IMG/VR virus record: IMGVR_UViG_3300009514_000016
Span: 16,186 to 80,185 of that record
Direction: 5' to 3' (one strand)
Length of the DNA: 64,000 bases
DNA from: a virus
The notes below the pieces were generated by a model. It was not told the DNA's origin. It saw only the letters and a program-made list of their open reading frames with translations, and did no database searches. The position numbers were made by a program, and so were the translations under genes. Positions 44,250 through 52,956 of this stretch are shown piece by piece (the stretch's first letter is position 1; each line of letters opens with the position of its first letter).

Positions 44250-44591
44250 TCACTGCCTTTTGATTTTAGATATTTCTAACACTAGATATCTCAAATACAT
44301 TGGAATTAGGAATATCGCAGCAATAGGAAAGAAATAGGCCGACACTCCAAACAACGCTGACATTGAGATGAAAATAGCTGCATTAAAACCAAATTCAAGT
44401 TTTGTATGCTCTTTTCCCTCTTTTGATTTATCAGAAAGTTCTTGAATCTTGTCTAAAATCTTCTCTGAAGCGGCTGTCATAGATTCTGCTAGTTGTTGGC
44501 CTTGTTTGTCTTTTGCGGATTTCGCATTTTTAAGTGTATCAATAAAATCATTATATTCTTGGCCGTAATTGTTTTTATTTTCTTCTGTCAT
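44250..44591 (-). CDS. Small membrane protein with coiled coil (113 aa)
   Basis: I start at the ATG at 44591, which overlaps the upstream TGA (ATGA). Residues 10-60 are a charged helix with coiled-coil potential. Residues 65-100 form two close hydrophobic segments (AAIFISMSALFGVSAYFFPIAAIFLIPMYL), a membrane hairpin. The C-terminus VLEISKIKRQ contains LEI internally, seven residues before its end. Function unknown; small inner-membrane protein. Confidence 0.66.
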   Translation of the reverse strand: MTEENKNNYGQEYNDFIDTLKNAKSAKDKQGQQLAESMTAASEKILDKIQELSDKSKEGKEHTKLEFGFNAAIFISMSALFGVSAYFFPIAAIFLIPMYLRYLVLEISKIKRQ

Positions 44592-45028
44592 ATTTCCAAC
44601 CCAACCCATCTGTCAGTGTGGTCCCACATTTTTTTGTTCTCTTCATGAAGATATTCGACACTGATATCTTTGTAGACGCAAATCTCTCCAGCGTGAGGCC
44701 CCTCAATAAATTCAATATTAAATGAAGTGCCAGTGTAGTAGTCTACGTCAATTGAATGTATTATACCAACGGATTGTTCCGGGTCAAATCGTTTCTTAAG
44801 TCTTACTTTATCGCCTATTGTTGGCATCCATTCCATATTGCACGATCCGATGATTTCATATTGTCTAGGATTTAAGACGGCCCGATATCCGGGTTTACCG
44901 CTAATGAATGAGACAAGAACAAATAGGCCAGTCTCGCGCTCTTGCACGCTAAGAATTCTGGCGACACAATTGTGAAGTTGGTGATTTTCGGCCAAACACC
45001 GAATCACTTTATCTTTTTCCGGTTTCAT
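44588..45028 (-). CDS. KOW/SH3-like protein with LEI tail (146 aa)
   Basis: Two barrel-like segments: residues 20-65 (CVARILSVQERETGLFVLVSFISGKPGYRAVL) and 70-125 (PTIGDKVRLKKRFDPEQSVGIIHSIDV...NIEFIEGPHAGEICVYKDISVEYL). They resemble KOW/SH3 domains. It ends DRWVGLEI, the C-terminal tag with Trp as the aromatic. A TATAAT box lies 5 nt before the ATG, so a leaderless mRNA is likely. Confidence 0.68.
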   Translation of the reverse strand: MKPEKDKVIRCLAENHQLHNCVARILSVQERETGLFVLVSFISGKPGYRAVLNPRQYEIIGSCNMEWMPTIGDKVRLKKRFDPEQSVGIIHSIDVDYYTGTSFNIEFIEGPHAGEICVYKDISVEYLHEENKKMWDHTDRWVGLEI

Positions 45029-45033
45029 GCGCT

Positions 45034-45039
45034 ATTATA
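45034..45039 (-). promoter_or_regulatory. -10 box 5 nt before the ATG at 45028 (leaderless start)
   Basis: CTGTATAATAGCGCATG on the minus strand, with the same 5-nt spacing as before the genes at 43376 and 57128. Confidence 0.58.
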
Positions 45040-45045
45040 CAGCGA

Positions 45046-45861
45046 TTAGGAATATATTCTGAGAAGAATATCCTTGATTCTATCGTATCCGAGAGTCTTT
45101 TTCAAACCCAGCATGGCAGTGCTAATGGCAAATGCCCAACGATAATCGTTGTCTTTAATCGAGTCTTTATCAACCTGTTTTGGCTCAACAGTTAATTTGC
45201 CAACCAATTTATCATAGTAGTCAATATTGTCATAAACCTTATTGAGATTGGCTCTTTCAATATATGATCTCCAAAGATCATTCATATCTTCAGCTATTTT
45301 TTTGAACTCTTCGGCTTTTCCAGTTTCTAAAATATCAGTAACTCTGTGGTGAGTCTCATTATAGCGGTGAGTGTAATTCCTGTCGTGAACTCTGTTCTTG
45401 AGAGTCTTTTTCCATTGTCCAAATTCTTTCATCATTTTTCTATTGCGAGCATCGAGCATAACTTCTGCTTCTAATTTTTTAAGCATTTCAGGAGAATAGT
45501 CTAGCATGACGTTTTGAGGGTTTTTATAAACGCGATACTCAGCGTCAAAAGCTTCAACAACTCTTTTTTTATTCCATGAGCCAGATTTCGCAATACTGCC
45601 ATCAAACTTTTTATTGTTAATGCTGTTTTTGATATCGCGCGGATAAATATGGGTGTCAGCTAACATTGTAATGGTTGATGGAATATCCATGTCTATGTTG
45701 GCCATTTTTTTGATGAGAAATCGGTAATCAACCCCAAATAGGTTCTGGGCGATTTCATCTGAATCTTCAGCGTGCTGCATAATGAATGCAAATTTCTCTG
45801 ATCCAAGAATGGTGTGCAGATCGTTTACTAGGTTTCTAATTTCTCTTGAATATGGTTCCAT
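45046..45861 (-). CDS. Hypothetical helical protein (271 aa)
   Basis: Unrecognised. I use the ATG at 45861 (MEPYSREIRNLV) rather than a TTG six bases upstream. It is largely helical and charged, with many Tyr/His/Arg residues (WKKTLKNRVHDRNYTHRYNETHHRV). No transmembrane or catalytic motif. It lies alone between two promoter-bearing units. Confidence 0.65.
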   Translation of the reverse strand: MEPYSREIRNLVNDLHTILGSEKFAFIMQHAEDSDEIAQNLFGVDYRFLIKKMANIDMDIPSTITMLADTHIYPRDIKNSINNKKFDGSIAKSGSWNKKRVVEAFDAEYRVYKNPQNVMLDYSPEMLKKLEAEVMLDARNRKMMKEFGQWKKTLKNRVHDRNYTHRYNETHHRVTDILETGKAEEFKKIAEDMNDLWRSYIERANLNKVYDNIDYYDKLVGKLTVEPKQVDKDSIKDNDYRWAFAISTAMLGLKKTLGYDRIKDILLRIYS

Positions 45862-45918
45862 TGACAATTTCTCTTTGCAAAAGATATATTGACAATTACA
45901 ATATCTTGAGGAAGATTC

Positions 45919-46290
45919 CTATAGGAAATTTGCCGAAAAGAAAATTATCCCAGCGATAGACATGAGCGCAAGCCCTATCCATAATGCTCCAATGGACAGT
46001 TTATTCTCTGCTTCTGTCTCCGTTTGCGCTTCTGATTTTGTATTCAATTTGTCCAGAACCTCCAAAATCAGTTCATTATTAGCGTAGCATATATTAATAA
46101 TGTCTCCTGTTTCCTGATAGATGGTGTTGAATGATTTTTCTACTCCTTTAACAAGCTGCTCAAAATAAGCTGCTGCTTCCATGCTCCGAGCTGTTATTTC
46201 TTGATTCTGAGCAGCCTGAGCACATTCCTGGCACAATTCGCTCTCATTCAGCTCTCCTAGTTCATTGCAGTTATTACATTCTCCGAACAT
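45919..46290 (-). CDS. Zinc-ribbon, tail-anchored membrane protein (123 aa)
   Basis: I start at the ATG at 46290, which has AAGGAG 7 nt upstream. MFGECNNCNELGELNESELCQECA holds a CxxC...CxxC zinc site. A coiled-coil-like middle follows, and one C-terminal hydrophobic segment (LSIGALWIGLALMSIAGIIFFSANFL) ends the protein: a tail-anchored topology with the zinc domain in the cytoplasm. It resembles small host-membrane-interacting phage proteins, but no family is recognised. Confidence 0.7.
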   Translation of the reverse strand: MFGECNNCNELGELNESELCQECAQAAQNQEITARSMEAAAYFEQLVKGVEKSFNTIYQETGDIINICYANNELILEVLDKLNTKSEAQTETEAENKLSIGALWIGLALMSIAGIIFFSANFL

Positions 46291-46318
46291 ATTCAACTCC
46301 TTATGAGATTCAACCGCT

Positions 46319-46324
46319 ATTATA
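46319..46324 (-). promoter_or_regulatory. -10 box of the zinc-ribbon membrane protein gene
   Basis: CATATAAT on the minus strand, about 28 nt before the ATG at 46290. Divergent from the plus-strand box at 46381. Confidence 0.5.
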
Positions 46325-46380
46325 TGAATAAAGTGTTGATGGCCAATGATTTTTAAATTTTCCTCTTTTCCGACACCGAG

Positions 46381-46386
46381 TATAAT
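46381..46386 (+). promoter_or_regulatory. -10 box of the plus-strand gene at 46410
   Basis: GAGTATAATACC on the plus strand, 23 nt before the ATG, followed by AAAGGA as ribosome binding site. It forms a divergent pair with 46319. Confidence 0.55.
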
Positions 46387-46409
46387 ACCAAAGATTGAAA
46401 GGAATGACA

Positions 46410-47729
46410 ATGAATTGGGAAAACATCACAGAATTTATTGTTCCAGCCATGACGACTGGAATAGCCCCGCGCCCAAATATCAAAAACATCAAAACTGAAA
46501 ATCTTTTTCAGTACACAATCAAGTCATATCTCGAATGGACAGATAAAAACAGTCTGACCATTGTTGCTAAAAACGCAATCCCTGGTGATAACATACATCT
46601 CTCTGGCTGGAATTTATCGGCAAAAACCTTAGATTTAGACGTTAAGTCTATGACTTTCAAAGAAAAATTGTCAACTTTTCTTCTTCCAGTCAAAAGTTAC
46701 CCGCCAAATACTTATGACTCATTTGCCACAACTAAAAATGGCAAAATATTTAATATATCCAATTACCCATATCAAGACCCATACTACAAAACACAAACCA
46801 AATCTGATTACCACGACTACCGACTGCACATACTGAATAATGATGATAAAACTGGATATGCCGGGGAATATAATATTCTGACTCAAGAACATCCGATGTC
46901 AGTAAATATCCCCATTAAAGACCAAATATTTGATCACATAAATGAGAGAAATCCATATCCATTCATGAGCACTAGTAATAACAAAGAAAAAACGCTGATA
47001 AGCAATGAGAAATTAGGATTATTCACTGTCTATGATGAAAACCTTAACTACTGTTTATTTGTTGTTCAAGCAAAAGGAGCTAATGCTGCCATCCTGTCCC
47101 CGAATGGATGTCAAATAATTGTATTCTTGCAACATAAAAACAAGCTAAATTACAAATGCTATGACATAAATTCTGGAACATTGACCAAAACTGGTCAATT
47201 TGCCATCGGGAACAAAAGAAACAAATTTGAACTCAAACCTGAACTAATGGCAATGGACAGCAAAAGAAAGCTGATGTATCTTGGCTATCATAATAATGGA
47301 ATCCCATATATTGCAGTTGCTAATTTTGCAGATGATTCAGTTGTGATCAAGCCATTGGGCGACATAAATGAAATCACTTCTATTAAACAAGATGGAGATT
47401 ATATCTCTGTTGGCGGGGTTATGGTTAAAGGGATGAATTCTATTAATGCCTATGTCCCAAAGAACACCTTTTCGCTTGCTCTAAAAACAAAACCGACTCA
47501 CATATGTAACTCTTTCTTTCAATATGATGATGAAGAAAAAACAATCTCTCACTGCAAGCAATACGATTTCAGCTACAAACTTAATATCGCTAAATCACAG
47601 AGCATATCAAGCAATATCGCTAATAATATGTTGGCTGTTATGGTTGACGATCGCATTCAAATCAAGGAATTCATCAATGAGGAGTTGAAAAACACATATG
47701 ACAAGAAATACCAAGACCTTGAAATCTAA
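46410..47729 (+). CDS. Possible beta-propeller protein with LEI tail (439 aa)
   Basis: Unrecognised. I take the ATG at 46410 (MNWENITEFIV), 9 nt after AAAGGA. Strand-rich throughout, with repeats of type NEKLGLFTVYDENLNYCLFVVQ / GANAAILSPNGCQIIVFLQHKNKLNYKCYDINSG / MAMDSKRKLMYLGYHNNGIPYIAVANF that look like propeller blades. It ends KKYQDLEI, the C-terminal tag on a plus-strand gene, which shows that the tag is not limited to one strand or operon. The next gene starts 1 nt after its stop. Confidence 0.68.
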   Translation: MNWENITEFIVPAMTTGIAPRPNIKNIKTENLFQYTIKSYLEWTDKNSLTIVAKNAIPGDNIHLSGWNLSAKTLDLDVKSMTFKEKLSTFLLPVKSYPPNTYDSFATTKNGKIFNISNYPYQDPYYKTQTKSDYHDYRLHILNNDDKTGYAGEYNILTQEHPMSVNIPIKDQIFDHINERNPYPFMSTSNNKEKTLISNEKLGLFTVYDENLNYCLFVVQAKGANAAILSPNGCQIIVFLQHKNKLNYKCYDINSGTLTKTGQFAIGNKRNKFELKPELMAMDSKRKLMYLGYHNNGIPYIAVANFADDSVVIKPLGDINEITSIKQDGDYISVGGVMVKGMNSINAYVPKNTFSLALKTKPTHICNSFFQYDDEEKTISHCKQYDFSYKLNIAKSQSISSNIANNMLAVMVDDRIQIKEFINEELKNTYDKKYQDLEI

Positions 47730-47730
47730 T

Positions 47731-48300
47731 ATGCCCGGAAAGACTAAAAAATCTTCTAAAGAATCACATTACGAGAAAATGGGGAAACCATCTGAAAAGT
47801 ACATCAGAAGTTTTTCTCAGATTCCAACTAGCAGAATGAGTGAAGAAGATTACTGTCTGATCATGGATAGATTTTTTTTCCAATTAAACAATATTGACGA
47901 AAAGAAACCGCAAACCCTAATTGATAATATCAGTCTAAAATATGAAACAAAAGATGGAGAAGTCAAATATAGCCCCATAGTTGACACTGATTATTGGGTC
48001 AAATATGACGTGAAAGCCAGAACGTACTATATCTATCACTTGATGGCTCGAAAAGTGTCGCAGGGAAAAAGCAAAAATATCCGACTAGAAAAATGGAATG
48101 AAGAAAAACATGGGCCAATCATTCCGCAAACCAGAATCAAATCTAAAAAAGATTCATCAAGAGAAGGGGCAATTTATCCTCATGGCCATCAGTGTTTGAT
48201 TCGGTGGGATGACGGCAAAATAGAATTTCTTAAAACTAAAAGCAGCTTAGTCTTTCTCTGGAAAGAAGACTACGATATTTATAAGACTTTTATAAAATAG
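47731..48300 (+). CDS. Hypothetical protein (189 aa)
   Basis: Unrecognised. I start at ATG 47731 (MPGKTKKSSKES), just after the upstream stop. Basic N-terminus; the body mixes helices and strands (YWVKYDVKARTYYIYHLMARKVSQGKSKNIRLEKW), and a C-terminal IYPHGHQCLIRWDDGKIEFLKTKSSLVFLW has a barrel-like look. No catalytic motif. Confidence 0.62.
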   Translation: MPGKTKKSSKESHYEKMGKPSEKYIRSFSQIPTSRMSEEDYCLIMDRFFFQLNNIDEKKPQTLIDNISLKYETKDGEVKYSPIVDTDYWVKYDVKARTYYIYHLMARKVSQGKSKNIRLEKWNEEKHGPIIPQTRIKSKKDSSREGAIYPHGHQCLIRWDDGKIEFLKTKSSLVFLWKEDYDIYKTFIK

Positions 48301-48360
48301 CAGGGTGAATATTCGACTTGTCTGAATGGAAAGGAATAATCCTTTTCAGGACAAATCGAA

Positions 48361-48759
48361 GTGAATTTTGAAGAAGAACAAAGCAAATACGCTTACAGAA
48401 AAAACTTACTGTTAAATATGTTTGGCAACAAATGTGCTTGCTGCGGATATGAAGGAAGTCCATCAAGCATGCATTTCCACCATAGAAATCCTGAAGAAAA
48501 AACAGCATCTATCTCCCAGCTTTTAGGCGGCAAGTGGATTAAAGTTCTCAAAGAGGCAGAGAAATGCATTTTATTGTGCAGTCGATGTCACGCCGAACAT
48601 CATGATGGGATAGTTGAGATCCCCGAGGATGCAAAAACAATAATATCCAAGCGAGATGTTTCTTCAGAACTAAAAGAAGACTTAAATAAAATTGCCGAAA
48701 ACACCGGAATGGAGTATAATGATGCGATGAAAATGCTTTTCGGATTTGATTTGGATTAA
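48361..48759 (+). CDS. HNH-family endonuclease-like protein
   Basis: A 132-residue protein with the treble-clef HNH layout: CACC (25-28), MHFHHRNPEEK (His40, His41), and ILLCSRCHAEHHDG (Cys73, Cys76, His77, His80). Proteins of this kind are free-standing homing nucleases or phage packaging/repair nucleases. The C-terminal 40 residues form a small helical, possibly DNA-binding part. GTG start; no close ATG fits. Free-standing, in an accessory plus-strand cluster. Confidence 0.82.
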   Translation: MNFEEEQSKYAYRKNLLLNMFGNKCACCGYEGSPSSMHFHHRNPEEKTASISQLLGGKWIKVLKEAEKCILLCSRCHAEHHDGIVEIPEDAKTIISKRDVSSELKEDLNKIAENTGMEYNDAMKMLFGFDLD

Positions 48760-48761
48760 AA

Positions 48762-49283
48762 ATGAAATACTACACGGGAATCGGCTCAAGAAAAACTCCT
48801 GCGGATGTCCTAAGCAAAATGCAGCAAACCGCCTCTGTGCTCGCCAAGAGAGGATATGTGTTGCGCTCTGGAGGCGCGGATGGCGCTGACTATGCCTTTG
48901 AATGCGGTGCAGCCTCAATAAATCCAAAATTGGTTCATCTCATGTTGCCATGGAAAAACTTCAACGCTAATATCAGGAATAAAGGCGTATTCTGTTTTAT
49001 ATGCGGTGACAACGACAAAATGAGAGAAATTGCGAGTCAAGTTCATCCGGCTTGGGGCAATTGTTCTTATGGAGCGAAAGCGCTGCACACAAGAAATGTT
49101 GCTCAAATCTTGGGGCCAGAATTAGATTGCCCATCGGATTTTGTTATTGCATGGACTGATCAAGGAATGAAAAAAGGCGGGACAAGAACTGCCCTCATGA
49201 TTGCAGAACAAAATAATGTTCCGATATTCAATGTTTTCAATGAGCAAGATAAAAAGAGATTGAAAGAGTTTTTGGGAGAATAA
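48762..49283 (+). CDS. SLOG-family (DprA/LOG-like) Rossmann protein
   Basis: A 173-residue protein with the phage SLOG pattern: KYYTGIGSRKTPADVL at the start, LAKRGYVLRSGGADGADYAFECGA, then FVIAWTDQGMKKGGTRTALMIAEQNNVPIFNV. SLOG domains bind nucleotides or nucleotide-derived ligands. In bacterial defence proteins they sense NAD-derived signals, and stand-alone phage members are common but unassigned. It begins 2 nt after the HNH gene and may bind a host signalling nucleotide (inference). Confidence 0.75.
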   Translation: MKYYTGIGSRKTPADVLSKMQQTASVLAKRGYVLRSGGADGADYAFECGAASINPKLVHLMLPWKNFNANIRNKGVFCFICGDNDKMREIASQVHPAWGNCSYGAKALHTRNVAQILGPELDCPSDFVIAWTDQGMKKGGTRTALMIAEQNNVPIFNVFNEQDKKRLKEFLGE

Positions 49284-49286
49284 AAA

Positions 49287-49859
49287 ATGTTGAATCCATT
49301 TTTACTATCTGTTGGGTCTATATTCATAGACAAATACAGTAGATATCAAAAAGTTTTAAGCATCGATAGCCATAATGGTTTTATAGAATTTCAACTCATA
49401 AACGGCACTGGTCCAAAACATAATCATCTGAATTCTGATAAGGGATGGTGGAACTCATGCACTCTAGTGGATGACACTAGCTCTTTAGGAGTAGACCCTT
49501 GGCTATTGAGCCAGGGCGATTTAGTCCACAATGTTCTAACCGGAAAAAAACAAACAGTTCAGACCACTAGTTCAAGTGGCATCATTTTTAAAGAAGACAT
49601 GCACACTCTGGTTGATTTAAATGATCCAGTTTGGCATTACTGCAAACTCGATCTTGACCTAGATTACATGGATTGGGATGATATCATTATTGATCTTAGT
49701 GATATCACAACTATAGAAGAAGAATTAGAAGAATCTCTAAAAACTCCTGAACAAAAGAGCAAAGAGGCTGAAATAGACTTTTTCTTTTTCCCTGAAAAAT
49801 GGGCCGAAAGAGTTAAGAGAAACCAAGAAAAGTACGGCAAGAATAACGATACTTTTTAA
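49287..49859 (+). CDS. Hypothetical protein (190 aa)
   Basis: Unrecognised. The N-terminal 110 residues are strand-rich (SIFIDKYSRYQKVLSIDSHNGFIEFQLINGTG; GDLVHNVLTGKKQTVQTTSSSGIIF) and may form two SH3-like barrels. The rest is acidic. It is the last gene of the 46.4-49.9-kb plus-strand run, and its end overlaps the convergent CCA-enzyme gene by 4 nt. Confidence 0.65.
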   Translation: MLNPFLLSVGSIFIDKYSRYQKVLSIDSHNGFIEFQLINGTGPKHNHLNSDKGWWNSCTLVDDTSSLGVDPWLLSQGDLVHNVLTGKKQTVQTTSSSGIIFKEDMHTLVDLNDPVWHYCKLDLDLDYMDWDDIIIDLSDITTIEEELEESLKTPEQKSKEAEIDFFFFPEKWAERVKRNQEKYGKNNDTF

Positions 49860-51094
49860 AGAGCTGTTTTCAAATAGCCTCGCGCGAAATCCATAATTGC
49901 AAATTCATCATCTGCAATAGATGGGTTATCTAAAATGTGATCTTTAACCAATTGATTCACAGTTCCCAGTATTCTAGGATCTTCCGAAATCGCGGGGAAT
50001 TCATCCATTAGCTGTTTATTGTTTATCTTCGGCTTTTGCAATAAAGAGATAAATTCTTCTGGACTATGAGGCAAATACTCATTGCGATCTAAAATATCTC
50101 TGAATTTAGTTCTCTGATCTGGCCGCAAGAATCCTAGGGCACTAACATTCATTATCGATGATTCAAATAGCTCATAAAGCAAGTCTATGTTTTTATTGTT
50201 TTGCATTTGTCTTTTCAGATAAGTTGCAAATGGTTGATTCTGCGCAATCATTTCTTCAATAACGGAAACTAACCCCAGTCTCTTCATGTCTTGGAACATA
50301 ATATGAGCATTTGGTTCATCCAAAATATTTTCAACCAGTATCGTTCCAATGGCTTCCCATGGAGCATTCTTCATTTTATCAGCATTTCTCATTATAGATT
50401 GTTCAACTTCTGGAGACAGAGTAAATCCATATTTGCCCATGAATTTTATTGCTCTTAAAATTCTTGTTGGGTCGTCTGAAAATGTCACATCTGGATCAGA
50501 CGGAGTTCTCATATTCTTATTATAAAGATCTTTAAGTCCAGTTCCAAGGATATCAATTGTATCGGAAGCATCTGGACCATCATCTAGGTCAGCCATTCTC
50601 CATAACAGAGTGTTGAAAGTGAATTCTCTTCTCAACAAGTCTTCTTGAATTGTTGCTGGTTGAACATCTGTCGGCTTGTATCCCTTGCCTTCGTCATCTT
50701 TTGTTTTGCCATATGACTCTTTGCGGGCGTTGGCTATTTCAATTATTTCTCCATTGAAGTTTTGTCCATCAATAATCCAATCATCTTTGATTGTTACGAT
50801 TGCGACTCCATACTGATTAGTTGCCAAATTGGTTTCAACTGGAATTTCGCTCATAATATTGTGAGCAAGCCAAGCAGAATCTTTCCCTTCTCCCATGGCG
50901 ACGCTGTCAATGACAATATCAATATCTTTTATGGGCTTTCCCAATAGGAAGTTTCGAACTGCCCCTCCAACAACATAAGTATCATTCCCAGCGCCTAATT
51001 TTTTAGTAACTTCTGAAATGAATTTCATCAGAATAATAGATTTCTTGTGTTCATCGACTATGTTTTGCGCGAATTTATGATACCAATTATTCAT
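49856..51094 (-). CDS. cca: CCA-adding enzyme / poly(A) polymerase head-domain protein with N-terminal tag
   Basis: A 412-residue class II nucleotidyltransferase: YVVGGAVRNFLLGKPIKDIDIVI (GG at 43-44, DxD 57-59), the RREFTFNTLLW motif, and DDPTRILRAIKFMGKYGF as in bacterial CCA-adding enzymes. It repairs tRNA 3' ends (CCA), or less likely adds poly(A). I start it at 51094, which gives MNNWYHKFAQNIVDEH: the enzyme carries the same leader as the hypothetical tagged proteins. If that leader targets capsids, the enzyme would travel in the virion and restore tRNAs early in infection (inference). TAATG overlap with the upstream gene. Confidence 0.85.
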   Translation of the reverse strand: MNNWYHKFAQNIVDEHKKSIILMKFISEVTKKLGAGNDTYVVGGAVRNFLLGKPIKDIDIVIDSVAMGEGKDSAWLAHNIMSEIPVETNLATNQYGVAIVTIKDDWIIDGQNFNGEIIEIANARKESYGKTKDDEGKGYKPTDVQPATIQEDLLRREFTFNTLLWRMADLDDGPDASDTIDILGTGLKDLYNKNMRTPSDPDVTFSDDPTRILRAIKFMGKYGFTLSPEVEQSIMRNADKMKNAPWEAIGTILVENILDEPNAHIMFQDMKRLGLVSVIEEMIAQNQPFATYLKRQMQNNKNIDLLYELFESSIMNVSALGFLRPDQRTKFRDILDRNEYLPHSPEEFISLLQKPKINNKQLMDEFPAISEDPRILGTVNQLVKDHILDNPSIADDEFAIMDFARGYLKTAL

Positions 51095-51561
51095 TATCTC
51101 TTTCTCTGATCCCTCATAAAATCTTCTATAAGTTGTTTGACTTGTTTCCTCCACTCATCATAACTTGTTTTTGAGGCGACTAAAGATTCTTCATAAGTTG
51201 TTTGATCTAGAACCTCAGAAAATTTCATTTCCCCATTATTGCCGCATGCGATATCAAATTTATTAAGCAATCTTTTTCTGGAATTATAAGACAGCAAGTC
51301 AGACAGAGATGTAATTATGGCAATAAATGCATCTGGTTTTTCACAAATATTTATTTGCTCAATGTCGGTTTGAGATTCAATGAACTTTTTATTCCAGTTA
51401 TAGGCGATATAATCCATGTTCTCTGACAATCCTTGTGGTGGACCAATGGGCGCTTTAGGCTCTTTTATAAAACCCACATCGCGTCTAGGTTGAATGGTTC
51501 CCAAATCCGGCTCTGGGGATTCAATGCGTTTTTTCTTTTTGATCTTTTTCTTTTTGGCCAT
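51094..51561 (-). CDS. Basic-N-terminus hypothetical protein (155 aa)
   Basis: Unrecognised. It starts MAKKKKIKKKKRIES, a strongly basic tail. The rest is helical (LSDLLSYNSRKRLLNKFDIAC). Its TAA stop overlaps the ATG of the CCA enzyme (TAATG), so the two are co-translated. No catalytic motif. Confidence 0.65.
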   Translation of the reverse strand: MAKKKKIKKKKRIESPEPDLGTIQPRRDVGFIKEPKAPIGPPQGLSENMDYIAYNWNKKFIESQTDIEQINICEKPDAFIAIITSLSDLLSYNSRKRLLNKFDIACGNNGEMKFSEVLDQTTYEESLVASKTSYDEWRKQVKQLIEDFMRDQRKR

Positions 51562-51604
51562 AATGATAACAATTGGGAATAAAATCATCTATTCCCTTTA
51601 AAGT

Positions 51605-51630
51605 AAAAGAGCCGGTTACCCGGCTCTTTT
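51605..51630. terminator. Rho-independent terminator downstream of the small heat-shock gene
   Basis: A perfect 11-bp stem AAAAGAGCCGG / CCGGCTCTTTT with a TTAC loop and T-runs on both strands. It lies 20 nt past the stop of the small heat-shock gene and separates it from the CCA-enzyme operon. Confidence 0.88.
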
Positions 51631-51649
51631 GTTCCTCAGGAAAATCAGA

Positions 51650-52066
51650 TTATTTCGATATTTTGATCTGTTTCAAAACAGGTTTCTCTTCTTCTTTTTT
51701 ATTCACTCTCAACTTCAACACTCCATTTTTGCAAGTTGCAACCAAAGTATCAATATCTGCATCTGATGGAAAATTATACTTGTAATAGTGCGATCTTGAT
51801 TCTAAGGTTTCTTCTGAGCTTTTTGCACTTACTTCAACATGAGATTCACCGCATTTTATCTCAATGTCTTCATCAGAAACTCCTGGCACATCTAGGTTCA
51901 TATAGTAATAATGCCCTGGACACTCTCCTAAGTCTTGAATCTCTTTCCAATAGTGAGATTTCAAAATACTCTTGTCTTCCAACATGTGTTTTGCGCCAGA
52001 ATAAGCCCCATGCCAAATCTTATCAAAATCACTCCAAAGTTTATGCCACATACTCGAATGAAACAT
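51650..52066 (-). CDS. Small heat-shock protein (Hsp20 / alpha-crystallin)
   Basis: A 138-residue protein with the alpha-crystallin domain: GHYYYMNLDVPGVSDEDIEIKCGESHVEVSAKS...YYKYNFPSDADIDTLVATCKNGVLKLRVNKK. The A-x-x-x-N-G-V-L signature appears as ATCKNGVLKLRV. Small heat-shock proteins hold unfolding proteins. Similar genes are known in cyanophages and other large phages. Strong AAGGAGAAT ribosome binding site and its own terminator, so it is a monocistronic, well-expressed unit. Confidence 0.9.
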   Translation of the reverse strand: MFHSSMWHKLWSDFDKIWHGAYSGAKHMLEDKSILKSHYWKEIQDLGECPGHYYYMNLDVPGVSDEDIEIKCGESHVEVSAKSSEETLESRSHYYKYNFPSDADIDTLVATCKNGVLKLRVNKKEEEKPVLKQIKISK

Positions 52067-52092
52067 AATAATTCTCCTTATAAATAGTCTTT

Positions 52093-52107
52093 ATGCCAAA
52101 ACGGCAT
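52093..52107. promoter_or_regulatory. Inverted repeat ATGCC-N5-GGCAT upstream of the heat-shock gene
   Basis: A 5-bp inverted repeat with a 5-nt spacer, about 25 bp upstream of the Hsp20 ATG, in a gap without genes. Possible operator or 5'-UTR hairpin for heat or stage-specific control. Confidence 0.4.
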
Positions 52108-52154
52108 ACATAAATGTCATAATAACATGAATAGCAAGCGGTGTGCCAAATCAA

Positions 52155-52955
52155 TCAGATTTCTAGTTTTGCGAAATCTTGTTCACAATTCCCTATGGAT
52201 TTCATGATTTTTTTAATATATCTGTTGTAGGCGTTCAGGTATTTTTTCATTAAATACGTTTCGCATATTTCCAGATAGCGATCATTTTTGATGTCATATA
52301 TTTTTTTAGACTTACCTTTTTGCATAATTTTAAATCTGTTAATGAATAGTTCTGGCCTGTCCAAGAACGGAATTATATTAGCAAACTCATCTTTCCCATA
52401 AGGGAAACCGCTTATATTCCGCTTCATCCACACGCCGCTATGTTTATTGAAACACTCGAAAGTATGAATAGAGTATCCGGTGCCTTCTCCGTAAGAAATA
52501 GTCCTGTTATTAGAGCATACTCTGAATTTTTGAGCATCAAAAGATATTTTGTTAAATTTCTTGCCAAACTCTTTTCCAAAATTCCTTTCGATAAACATGT
52601 AAAACTCTTTGGGAATGCTTAAAAAGAATTTATCGGTTCTGTTGATCTTTTCTGGTTTGACTTTAGCGCGGTACTCACATTCATATGCAACGTAATATTC
52701 TTCTTTGTCGATATAATCGCTGCAAAGAGAAATAGAGTCAATATCTTTTCTGAAATTTGCTCCTTCATAGAGTTCCGTGAATGTTTCTCTACTTCCGTCT
52801 CTGCCCATGCTGTCATTCAACAAATACGTCATCAAGTCATGAATATCATATGAAACTACAAACACATATTCAATTCCAGACTCGTCTTTGAAACCAATCT
52901 TGATTGAATTGCTTGTGTAGTGTCGGCCATCGAAAAATGTCCATTCTTTTTTCAT
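52155..52955 (-). CDS. Hypothetical protein with LEI tail (266 aa)
   Basis: Unrecognised. I start at the ATG at 52955 (MKKEWTFFDGRHYTSNS), 1 nt after the upstream stop. Mixed alpha/beta, aromatic-rich, without catalytic motif. It ends QDFAKLEI (CTA GAA ATC TGA). The next gene is 89 nt away with its own ribosome binding site, so the tag codons have no translational job here. Its upstream partner (52957) also ends in a tag variant. Confidence 0.7.
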   Translation of the reverse strand: MKKEWTFFDGRHYTSNSIKIGFKDESGIEYVFVVSYDIHDLMTYLLNDSMGRDGSRETFTELYEGANFRKDIDSISLCSDYIDKEEYYVAYECEYRAKVKPEKINRTDKFFLSIPKEFYMFIERNFGKEFGKKFNKISFDAQKFRVCSNNRTISYGEGTGYSIHTFECFNKHSGVWMKRNISGFPYGKDEFANIIPFLDRPELFINRFKIMQKGKSKKIYDIKNDRYLEICETYLMKKYLNAYNRYIKKIMKSIGNCEQDFAKLEI

Positions 52956-52956
52956 A

